64,000 nt of DNA from Daphnia pulex (Eukaryota > Arthropoda > Branchiopoda > Diplostraca > Daphniidae). Of this stretch, positions 46,108 through 55,569 are shown piece after piece (the first letter of the stretch is position 1; every line of letters begins with the position of its first letter). The translations under genes were made by a program, and so were the position numbers. The stretch covers positions 3,348,001 through 3,412,000 of the forward strand of contig NC_060021.1 in the NCBI RefSeq assembly GCF_021134715.1, written 5' to 3'. The notes below the pieces were generated by a model that searched no databases, was not told the origin of the DNA, and worked only from the letters and a program-made list of their open reading frames with translations.

Positions 46108-47284
46108 GACTTTAAAGATTTACGGAATAGTTTAATTTTTAATTCAAGTCTTGCGACTTTCCAAGTTGGAGTCGCATTACAGGATTGGTTGAACGTCATT
46201 TTGTACCCAGTTCCGGCGCGACGAAACTCATCCGCGCCGGTGCGCCTGGATAAGCGACGACGCTACTGGTAATGTGCGCTCCAAAACCAAAATTTAGATG
46301 CAACTCGCGCCCGCAATTTTTTCTTCATGGACTTAATCCGCCGCCTCACATTGCCGATACTTATCAATATGGCTTAAGAGTGCAGACAATGCTTACTGCT
46401 TAGGTAGGTCCCCCTCGGCAACGACCTAAATTGTTCCGTCCGACTAGCAAAACTGTGTCGTTAAGGATAAGTACCGCTGAAATTCTTGTACGCCCACTCG
46501 TCAGTGGCACTAGACAACGAATCAAACACATTGGAATAAACACTTGTTCCACAGAGTCTGATAGCTGAAAATTTTTTAGAACGGCCCTACCGTTACCCTA
46601 GCCAGTCCAAGCCCAACTTCACTTCCATCTACGCAATTTTGATCAATTGGAAAAGCTGTTCCACCCGTCCAGGAGACCAAAGCGATCAAAGTAACCGAAT
46701 TGTTCGCTAACGCTTTAAATGACAGAATGCGAATAGGTTCGCGTCTAAGGACCCAACAACCGACGACGCCTTCTCGAGTCCCAAACTCAGCTATACTTTG
46801 GCTGAGGCGAATTTCCGTGCTAAGACCACCGCAAGAACAAAATGATGACCAATGGTTGATTGCCTATCGCCTAGGCACGCCTAGGCAATCCACAAGGTCC
46901 ACAAATTCTTGAATGAACCGAGCGATGGGGGTCCCCGGTACTGCACGACTTGCCCGAGGCTTGCCAGTCAGCGAGCGATTGGGGCACAAACAATAGAGCC
47001 GCCAATTAGGTATCCGTCTCTCTTTTTGCTCATCCATGCTCCCCATTTCTACCAAAAATCGCTCAATAAATTATCTACATTGACTGCGGATGGGTTTCAA
47101 TTCTTTAGACGCATGCGATAATCAAATAGACAAATATCTACGATGGCCAAGATGCTTGAATCAACTAACGCCGCGCCATTTTTAAATTAAATTCTTACCT
47201 ACGCTAGCTAGCCCATCAAATAAGGATGATTAACTTGCATGGAAACGAGGCCCTAATACTTGAAAAAACTCAACTATTGACTCA
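46108..47284 (-). other. Decayed body of the outer DIRS element
   Basis: Between the internal complementary region and the gag stop there is about 1.2 kb with no long frame, where RT, RNase H and recombinase would lie in a full element. Only short fragments are seen and I cannot name a domain. Confidence 0.4.
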
Positions 47285-48604
47285 CTAAAGTGTACGCATA
47301 TTACCTTCCGTAGAGCCTTCCGTATTCTCGGGGTAGTCACGCTCTTCACTTCTGGGCCGTAACACCCTGGAGGGCTGATCCCGATGGCTCGCCTTCTTTG
47401 CCCCCTCTCTTTCTTTCTCCCTCGCTGCCGACGCACCGGCCAGCGTGGCGTCTTGTGTTGCTTCTTTGAGCATAGACTGTAGAAAGGAGTCCGTAAAAAG
47501 GAGCCCCACGGCCTCCTTTCCAGGGACGTAATTACTGGGCGACGAAAGCAGATACTCGAACGTCGGGTCTACCAAAGATGCCACCGAACGTCTTCTCTGC
47601 TGGGAAATGTGGTGGTACACTCGTCCCCACTGCTGCAGGGCCGCTAGAGCCGCATTCTTCACCTGCCATTCCGCTTCGCCCTCACCGAGAGCAATAATTC
47701 GAGTGTACAAAGTAAGGAGAGGTGGCGCTATATCCATGATCTTAAGCTGGGTGGATATAAGCGCCTCTTCCGTTGCGTTTACCGCTTTCAAGCAATTGCC
47801 GTACTCGGCCCGACGCGACATAAAGCTATCGAGCTTCGGTGGCCTGATTGAGAACGTCTTGTCCTCGAATTCGATCGCATATTTCTTTGAAATAATCTTA
47901 GACTCGTCCGATGACAAACCGTACACTTGCCAGCTTCTAATCTCATCCGTAATCTCCTTCGAAATGGCAAATGATCCATCGGAATCACCTGCGATTTTGG
48001 AGGGTGCGATTTTGGACGGCTCTGCCCGCCTAGCTCGCTCTGCTGCCTTACTATTCCGTTTACTTTGTTGCGCCGCTTTCGGCCACCCAGAACAACTCGG
48101 CGCGTCCTCGACTTCTTCTTCTTCTTTTCCCTCGACCTCTTTTTCTTCCTTGCCTGCGCGTTTCTTTTGATTACTGTTCCCTCGCTTCTTTTGCCTAAGA
48201 ACTTGTTCGTAAGCCATCTCCTCTCTAACATTGACGTGGCTTGGCCCACTCGGCCCTTCTCTATACCCTCCAACTTCATGATAGCGCTGGCCACCATACC
48301 TTTCGTCGTGTTGCTGCACTTTAAAACTTTCACTGCGTCGACGGTCGCGGTACTCGAAATGACTCTGGCCACGTGTTTGATCGAACAACGGCAGGGTACC
48401 ACTACGACGCCTATGAAGTAGAGAACGATCTCGTTTCACAAACTCGCCCTCTTCGTACCGAACGCAAGGTCGCCTATCAAATTCTTCCCATCTAAACTCG
48501 AAATCACGCTTTCCCTGATTTCTATTAAATGTACTTATGGCCCGCGGATCCCACAAATGGCGCCTATGCCCACTATAAGGATAACCTGGAGCCGACATCT
48601 TCAC
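47285..48604 (-). CDS. DIRS gag protein of the outer element
   Basis: A 439-residue intact frame. The first 150 residues are Arg/Tyr/Glu-rich; 150-210 are Lys/Glu-rich and contain KKRAGKEEKEVEGKEEEEVE; about 250-390 is the gag core. The core matches the inner element's gag: ATEEALISTQLKIMDIAPPL with ATEKTLKAEQYKVLDVARPL, and AALQQWGRVYHHISQQRR with the corresponding ALRLWGHTFHGI block. Gag proteins package the RNA in particles. The frame stops just where RT should follow. An open gag with everything downstream lost suggests either recent deletion or selection for gag. The start is the first ATG after the 5' repeat. Confidence 0.7.
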   Translation of the reverse strand: MKMSAPGYPYSGHRRHLWDPRAISTFNRNQGKRDFEFRWEEFDRRPCVRYEEGEFVKRDRSLLHRRRSGTLPLFDQTRGQSHFEYRDRRRSESFKVQQHDERYGGQRYHEVGGYREGPSGPSHVNVREEMAYEQVLRQKKRGNSNQKKRAGKEEKEVEGKEEEEVEDAPSCSGWPKAAQQSKRNSKAAERARRAEPSKIAPSKIAGDSDGSFAISKEITDEIRSWQVYGLSSDESKIISKKYAIEFEDKTFSIRPPKLDSFMSRRAEYGNCLKAVNATEEALISTQLKIMDIAPPLLTLYTRIIALGEGEAEWQVKNAALAALQQWGRVYHHISQQRRRSVASLVDPTFEYLLSSPSNYVPGKEAVGLLFTDSFLQSMLKEATQDATLAGASAAREKEREGAKKASHRDQPSRVLRPRSEERDYPENTEGSTEGNMRTL

Positions 48605-48611
48605 TACTCAA

Positions 48612-48764
48612 GAGCTAAAATAAGTCTGAATAGTGGGGGTGTGTACAGGCTGGAGGAAAGGGTAGCTTACCGCACCTCTGTTTTGTTTTTTGTCTTTGAA
48701 GAGCTGAAATAAAGTATGTCTACACCCTTAGGGTCTAGCGAAATGAATTTCGAAGCACAACTTA
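48612..48764. repeat. Outer DIRS, 5'-side inverted terminal repeat
   Basis: Bases 48612-48735 are the reverse complement of 40847-40968. The outermost bases to 48764 (TTCGAAGCACAA) are the complement of 46071-46107. Confidence 0.8.
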
Positions 48765-48810
48765 ATTGACATTTCCATCGATTTCCATCAATCAAACAAA
48801 TACATTTTTA

Positions 48811-49160
48811 TTAGCTGTCATCATCGGCTGTCATGGTTACTGATGGGTCGACAAACATATTTTGTTTGCGTTTCATTGGATCAGAAACAATAACGGACAG
48901 GGATATACCCATGTCACTCACGATTGTGGTGGGGATAACGTCATTCTTCCCACTCAGTGGTTCCTTTCTCGCTGGGTCGTGTTTATTCACTATAGCAAAC
49001 TGCGAAATGTTGTCGAAATAGTGCAAGAGGTTGAAAGACTTTTCCAGGAAAAATTCATTGCGCATCATATGAGAAGCTCCATAATGCTTCGATTTATCAT
49101 TGGCTTTATTCTCGTCAACGCAATGGTTATGTAAAGATCCATCCTCTCGGACGGAATAAC
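48811..49160 (-). CDS. Unrecognised small gene, terminal exon
   Basis: A minus-strand frame open across the whole exon ends at a TAA that overlaps an AATAAA polyadenylation signal (48807-48812). The last 85 residues begin MMRNEFFLEKSFNLLHYF and end with an acidic DDDS tail. A polypyrimidine tract and AAAG at 49161 suit a splice acceptor. Upstream, a TATA/initiator pair at 49519-49550 and a GTATGT donor at 49281 suggest a 5' untranslated exon at 49282-49522. No signal peptide or known domain. The DIRS element starts only about 45 bp past the stop. It could be a real short gene or part of an older repeat; I am unsure of the start codon. Confidence 0.35.
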
Positions 49161-49518
49161 TTTACAAAGAGAAGACTAAAAATAATAAAGAATAAACAAC
49201 CAGAGGCGTTTTACCCACAAGCCGATGTATTGGACTAACACTAATAACTAGTAGCACAAATAATAATTAAGAAAAACATACCGTTACTGAGATGAAAAAT
49301 AGAAGAAATAGGAGACAGGATAAGACACTTGTTGACACAGCACTAGAACTCAACACAGAGCTCAACACTAATAATTCTCGGTACACAAGAAGGGACCGGT
49401 AACTGTTAGACACGATTGAAGAAGGGAACTAAGATAAATCAAGACTAGAACAGGAACACAAGACGGAAGTAAATCAGGAACTAAAGACTGGAAGAGAACT
49501 AAGACTGAACTGGAAATG

Positions 49519-49550
49519 AACTGAAGCTGGCGGATCGAGAGTTCCTTATA
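49519..49550 (-). promoter_or_regulatory. Candidate TATA + initiator promoter, minus strand
   Basis: On the minus strand TATAAGG (49550-49544) is followed by TCAGTT (49524-49519). The spacing of 28 from the TATA T to the initiator A is right for an arthropod core promoter. Confidence 0.35.
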
Positions 49551-49998
49551 AACCCTCGTACAAAATGCTAAATATAAATGGTTGCAAATCGAGAACAAAG
49601 GTAAGAACATTCCAGATTGGCAGCTGCAAACAAACGTGTTTGTAGCTGCAAATCTAGCTTCATAATTCTAATTAAGCTGGTTTAAGCATAATAAAATTAT
49701 AATAATGGAAGAATCAGTACATGAAGCGTATACAATAAAAGCTTGGCCAAAATAACTATAGCGCTTGTTTCGCACATGACTATATATGGTATGTGTAAAT
49801 AATATTCAGATAAAATAGTATAATAATTCAGCACGCGCTATTTAAGCGGACGCTTCATTACAGTTAGTATAAATGCAATTTTCCTAAAATTTTGCCATTT
49901 AGCCTTAAAATCATTTCTGAATAAAAGATATAAACTAATCGAATTCATTTAAAAATTCTATCATAACGGACCCATGAAAATTGGTTGTATTTTTATAG

Positions 49999-51030
49999 AC
50001 CACTGGTGCGCTGCTTGTTTCGATTCCTTCATTCCAGCAATCATTGCTGCTGGTCAATATGGACACCTTTTTACTAGCAACCCTGCTATCCACTATGGCT
50101 TTAGTATTTGTGATGTTGGACTGCACATTCTTTCTTATTCACATGTGTTATTACATTATCGCTCACTACATGCAATTGATTTTCATACACCCCTACCAAG
50201 TCGAAAGAATTCAATGCACTTCGCAAAAAAGGTAAAATTATAATCTTACTGTAGAAGACTTACAAATATTTGCTAGTTACGAATCCGCTTATATACGGTT
50301 TCAAATTATTGATCGATACAGCAGCACCGAGAACATAGAAGAACTAAGACAAAATGTCCTGATATTTCATCACCTTCGCCAAGGCATCGGCAGCATTGAA
50401 CGACATTTTCTCCATTCCTGTTTTATTGATTTTGACATTAAAATTCATGATGATTGTTGGAGCGGCATTTGCTTACATTTACAGTTTTTATCACTCAAAC
50501 AATATCTTGGAAAACGCCAGATGCTACATTGGGTTTACGTTTCTAACGGAATGTGTACGAATTTTGGTTGTTCTCACCGCTGCTGACCTGCCGGTTATTC
50601 AGGTGATGAATATATATAGCTTCAAAATATTTCAAGAAGCTTGACAGAATAAATCTAAATTTTTTACTAACAGGTTCGACTTCTTCGTGAAAGAGTTATT
50701 GCAACATCACACTACAAATTGTGTCAAACGCAGGCCGAAAAAATTGCGCTAATTTTAGTTTCAATTTAACGTGTAATACGGATGGAAACTTTATATTCAT
50801 CACATATTTTTAGGCAATGACGTTTCTAATTCAAGTTGACGAAGACCTTGTTCAATTGCCAGCTGTTGGACTGTTTAAAATTGGGATACACCTTGTTCCG
50901 GCTATAAATCTTTTTTCGGCATTTATTTTAAGTGTTGATGATATTTATTTTTCTTTCATCATAATTTCGAATTTGATTAAAGTTGGCAGGTGCTACAGTG
51001 ACGTACATGGTCATTCTCCTTCAAAATTGA
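49999..51030 (+). pseudogene. Gustatory receptor (7tm_7) pseudogene
   Basis: Four exon-like pieces in matching phase: 49999-50602, 50674-50757, 50814-50901 and 50990-51030. The last exon encodes GATVTYMVILLQN then stop, which is the C-terminal gustatory receptor signature (TYxxxxxQF type). Before it come VRLLRERVIATSHYKLCQTQ and AVGLFKIGIHLVP, also where the family has them. Hydrophobic membrane segments are seen (ALVFVMLDCTFFLIHMCYYI; SIPVLLILTLKFMMIVGAAF). Defects: an in-frame TAA at 50233, a one-base frameshift near 50374-50378, and CT instead of GT at the donor at 50902. The N-terminal part is not found. Gustatory receptors are seven-pass chemoreceptor channels of sensory neurons. Confidence 0.68.
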
Positions 51031-52562
51031 TTTAGACAAGAAAACAAATATCTTTATTGAATATCAAAGGACGAGCGGTTAATGTAATGTATTTTTCTAT
51101 TTTAGCTCTTTTCCGTCACACCCGGTTTCTAATTCGAGCATATGTAAATGATTGTCTAACCTGTTAGATGCTGGCTAAGATGCGTTCTTTTAAGACGGTT
51201 CTAGACTAATTGAAATGTTCTTATTCCGGCTTATTCCTGCACACAGCTGACTGATTTAAATATGAATCAAAAAGTAACATTGGTTTAATTAAATCTTATT
51301 TAATTATTTTAAACCCATTCGCCCGGGAGCTTCTCTGGATCATTTTTTCCCCTGAAATATCGTGATGGGATTTTCTCTATTTTTTTCCTCTAAAATTCAT
51401 ATAGGATTTACTTTTACTACCGATCGTCAACCCGCAAGAAACTCAAAAACTTCGATCTCGTCATTTTTACCTACTAGGCCTATATAGAAAAGTAATTTTT
51501 TATGTAAATTTTTTTTATATTATAATTAAAATTTCATTAGGCCTGCATGAAAAAGTCAGTTTATGTCTTTGTCTTAAAAAATGTCTTTGTATAAAAAATT
51601 CGGTTTCAAAAAATTTACAAATTACAAATTCTGTGCATTATTTCAAAGGTAGTCCATTCTTCCGTCGGACGGAAATATATATAGCACTGAGAATATCCTG
51701 ATTTCTGTTCAGAGCTATTCGTCCGTCGTGAAGAAAAAATATATTGTAAAGGGGGATTTCATTTTAAATAAAAATCTTTTCTCATCAAGTAAAATATATG
51801 TTTAAGTTATTCATCATAAAATAACCAGGGAAAAATTATAGGCTACGCAAATAATAATAATATGAATTTTGTGTGTGTATGTAGTTACAGCTTACAACAC
51901 ATGTGTAAAGTACTCGACGCTCGACGGTACTGGCATTCACCAACTTTTATTAATTCGTATTCGACGTGTTACAGTTTCCATTCAATGAATCTGGCACGAA
52001 AGCGGTTGCCAAAAGTAGGATACTTGGCAAATCCAGTCAGCACTGTCCTTTGAAATTACATAGATAAGCGTCTTAATCATATAGACTTTTTAAAAGTTAC
52101 TACGGCTCCGCAGAGCCAAAAGTCGAGCGACTATAGTGCGCACCGTAGTAGGGAACTAAAATAATATTGAAATGCATAAAAATGACGACTCACGATTTGT
52201 GTATTTGTAATCTTGACAATAAAAACAATAAAACTTAATTTATTATTAGAGAAATCGAATTCTGTTTCAGTTAGCACAGCAACAACCCAAAACCATCCGA
52301 ATAGCTTCAGAATTTTGATTTTTAGAAACCGTTAGAAACGGCCTCTCCGCGAAAACCGACGGCAACACACAAGACACAACATAAGTGAGAATGAAAATCA
52401 GCTAAAGCCAATTTTTTTTAAAGATTTAGCACATAAAACTGATTTTGTTTCCAAGGGAAGTATTCCACAAAAAATCAAACGGTGATCACCTGATTAAAGA
52501 CATGATATTGTCAAATAACGAAGTTGCCACCGAGTAGCTATAGCGGCTAGCCTAATATCTGC
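51031..52562. other. Intergenic, no gene seen
   Basis: AT-rich, short frames only. The segment at 52105-52155 resembles 39610-39655. Confidence 0.3.
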
Positions 52563-55500
52563 TCAAAAGAGTTTATCGATTTGACTAAAACTATATAAGG
52601 AACCGAAAAGATTTTTAGTATTTACTGCTATAAATTTTATTACGAAAATAATAAACAAAATTACCCCATTTAGATCCGCTGAGAATGGGGCATGAAGCAT
52701 GTAGTGTGGTCGGATTTCCTTCGCCGTTATCCGGATTGAGATTGTACCAAAATGCAGCTGAACCTTTAACCGGTTTCACTCGTGTTTTTACAATAGGAAA
52801 CACAGTTGCTCCGCCATTTTCTACTTCGTTCAGCTGTTTGATACGTGGAAAATGTAGACAAATTTTGCTTATTAACCTTGTGTGTCTGTATAACGTATAA
52901 TCAGCCTATACTTAGACGTATTTTAACACATTACTTACGTAAATAATTAAAGTTGCTAGGATGTTCCCCGTTTTGGCCTCGATCGTTTTGTTCTATAAAT
53001 TTTGTATTATTTTAATGAGAAGCAAACAGATTTTAAATTATAATAAAATATTGGCTATACTCTATGTAGAAATTAAATGAAATTATACTCGAATATAATC
53101 GCAGTGTGGAGAAAAGTGCCCTCCAACGCCGTAACTTAATATATTGGACGCATCTGACACCACATAACCGATTATGTCTTCCATATGGCGAGAAATCTAG
53201 AAATACATGTGATATCGCGATATACATTAAACATAATTGTGAAAATATTACTCATAGAATTTGCATAGTGATCTGTATATGAGTCTTTTGCGATATAATA
53301 TAATGTACATATTTACCCGTTGAAGAACTGAGTAATTCCCATCTTTCAAAATAGTTGTTTCACCTACTCGACGTTGACTTCGAAATTCTTCTTCAGTTAA
53401 AGCATTTATTGTTAAAACTTGTCCCATCTGCATAAAATTTTGAAAAGTCGGTATTATAATAGGTTTTTATGACTTGTACGTAGTATATCGTTACTGTAGG
53501 CTTGGCGATTTGAGTTATGCTTTCGATGTCTTGATCTGATATTACATCGTGAAACATGACGATGTACGGATTTAGAGAAACGAGTTCTTTTTTAACGGGC
53601 TGGAATCTTAGAAAGGCGCTTCCGGAGCTGCCGAAAGAATAACTGCAATGAAGTTGAGATTCCGTTTCTTTGTCCATCAGGTTCTCTCCTCTATAAGTTG
53701 AAGAAATTTATATTGATCAGCCTATTACCGAGCCCTTTGCATATACTGATGGAAAAGTTCCAAACAACTGAAACATATAACATAAGTCTATTAAACTAAG
53801 CTAAATTGTTCTTTTCAGTTGACAAAACGCCGCTATATAGGCTATTCTATATCTCCCTATTTTATTAAAATAACGCAATTTAAAATCCATATATAATAAA
53901 AGAACAAGCTTTTGTGGGAGGAGCCTGTGTCTGTGTCAACAATGTGTCAACACAGGCTCCTCCCCCAAAAGCTTTTTGGGGAGGAGCCTGTGCCTGTCAC
54001 GAACATTTTGGGGGAGGAGCCTGTGTCTGTCACGGACATTTGGGGGAGGAGCTTATTCATGTCGCAATGCGATCGCTGTGATTGGTCAGTCTCAAATCAC
54101 CACCAGATGTCTATAGCATCGCCGTGATGACGCAATCTTTGGTGACGCAACAACCAGCATCACCACCAGATGTCAGCATCGCCGTAATGACGAAATCTAT
54201 AGTCACTGGGCAGATTTCCCACGATAAAATCTATTACGGGCAGATGATTAAGCTACAGGAAAGCGAATAGAAAAAGAGTCCAACTTTACGCTAGACAAAA
54301 GTTCCCCGGATTTGAACGGGGCTCAGGTTGCTCGTTAAAATTCATAAAATATATACCTGCAAAGTGCGTTATAATCTTCACTGTGATCTTCTTGTCCTGT
54401 TGACTCCTGTGTATAAGCTCGGCGAGACTCAGTTGCGTCAAAAATATTACTCAGGTCTGTTTGTCCTCGGGGCGACATTAATTGAAGCAATTGTTGAGTG
54501 AGTTCCGAAGCCACATTAAATTGACCTATGCATGTATATTATAAAAATAAAATAAAATTTGCAGCAATGCATAAATGGCTATATATGCTTGATGACAAAT
54601 TATTGTTGCAACACCACACCTTGCTTATAGGAAGCAAAAACATGGTATTGTAGTATTTGTTCCTGTCTCACAGTTTTGTATCGTTCTTCGTGGTATCTTT
54701 GTAAAGATTCTTTTAACCAGCTTACAGCGTAATCATATTGTCCAATCATGTAAGCTTGCTGACCTAACTGCCAACAATCTTGCGCTATATGAAATTAAAC
54801 CGAATTTAAATCACAGATAAAAACAACCCACTTTAAACAAAAGCATACCAGTCAAATGGCTACTGGAATTTATCTTCCATCCCGATGAAACGATTCTTCC
54901 ATCAGCCATGTCAAGAGTGTCCAGTTGATACGTCATTTGCAGCCGAAGGAGACCATACGCAGCTCCCGTGACATCTTCATCAGTTGGCAGTAGTTTTCTT
55001 GCAAACAGCACATTCAGAAGGAAATCGTCGTTGTTTTTTCTTTCATGGGTGCTGCTCTCCAAAAAACTAGCGTTTTCTTTTTACAAATTTATAATTATTA
55101 GAAATATACTATGGTTAGTGACGTTCTGACGTAAACCAATCGAAATGTTTAGACCTACTTGAATTCATATTAGCGATTAGCTCATTGATTTTATTCCATT
55201 CTGCCAGTCTTCCAACAAGTATATATTCATTGATCGGGTTGGTCAAGAATTTATTCACATCGTTCTCCATTATGTCACGACGGATCTTATTGTACTCTCC
55301 AAGATAACTACATTTCCAAAATAATGGCATCGGATAATTTTTAAGACTATATTAGCATAATTTTTAATATGTGAATACTAGGTACCCTACCTTTTCAGGT
55401 GATCACCATGGTACATTAGGATGTAATCAGTTAAGAAAACATTCAGATCCACGTCGCAGACCACATTAGCCAATCGTTTAACGTCGATGTTGTATGAAGT

Positions 55501-55569
55501 GAATAGATGGCATTTGATTAACGAAATATGAAATCCATTAAATATCACCCAGAAGAAGGGCAATGCTTT
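52563..55569 (-). CDS. P4HA: Prolyl 4-hydroxylase subunit alpha, 11 exons (first exon not found)
   Basis: Exons 55391-55569, 55155-55307, 54849-55066, 54620-54784, 54357-54525, 53495-53690, 53317-53427, 53089-53196, 52939-52992, 52665-52833 and 52563-52627 join in phase at every GT-AG intron into 528 residues without a stop. The enzyme hydroxylates proline in collagen in the ER using Fe(II) and 2-oxoglutarate. Seen: N-terminal part; LPTDEDVTGAAYGLLRLQ; TPR peptide-substrate domain (DCWQLGQQAYMIGQYDYA); catalytic domain with YGVGGHFSPHCDY (His-x-Asp iron ligands), TGNILATLIIY, GGATVFP, AAFWYNL, and LHASCPILSGSKW (distal His and 2-oxoglutarate Lys). Human P4HA1 is 534 residues. The C-terminal 20 residues differ from the usual NKW...QEF end. 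The signal-peptide exon is not placed; an ATG at 55723 (MQILVLC) is one candidate. Confidence 0.88.
53892..54334. mobile_element. Retroposon-like element in a P4HA intron
   Basis: Flanked by TTAAAATCCATA (53880-53891) and TTAAAATTCATA (54335-54346), an 11/12 target-site duplication. Inside are several GGGAGGAGCCTGTGTCTGTC units (53915-54050, one inverted) and two ACCACCAGATGTC...ATCGCCGT units. The end CCCCGGATTTGAACGGGG contains a T-arm/B-box-like GTTCAAATCC on the minus strand. It sits 22 bp inside the 5' splice site after exon 54357-54525. A partial copy in the other orientation is at 63844-64000. Confidence 0.55.

Larger units (their letters stand above)
40770..48764 (-). mobile_element. 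Outer DIRS-like retrotransposon, gag-only, split by a nested DIRS
   Basis: The left end 40770-40968 and right end 48612-48764 share about 120 bp in inverted orientation (CCCTAAGGGTGTAGACATAC onward), while the outermost 77-85 bp at left and about 30-37 bp at right are unique. The internal segment 45986-46107 is the reverse complement of the left outer end joined to that of the right outer end, which is the DIRS internal complementary region. In minus orientation: right end, gag (48604-47285), about 1.2 kb of decayed sequence, internal complementary region, spacer containing the nested element, left end. RT, RNase H and recombinase are missing, so it would need help from another element. Confidence 0.75.

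Noticed and set aside
47607..48421. Long plus-strand frames opposite the outer gag gene
   Set aside because: Antisense shadows of the gag frame; composition reflects Arg/Glu codons on the other strand.
54300..54334. tRNA-like T-arm (GTTCAAATCC within a GC stem)
   Set aside because: The stem needs an 8-base loop and there is no A-box or acceptor stem at the right distance; not called a tRNA or a proven tRNA-derived SINE.
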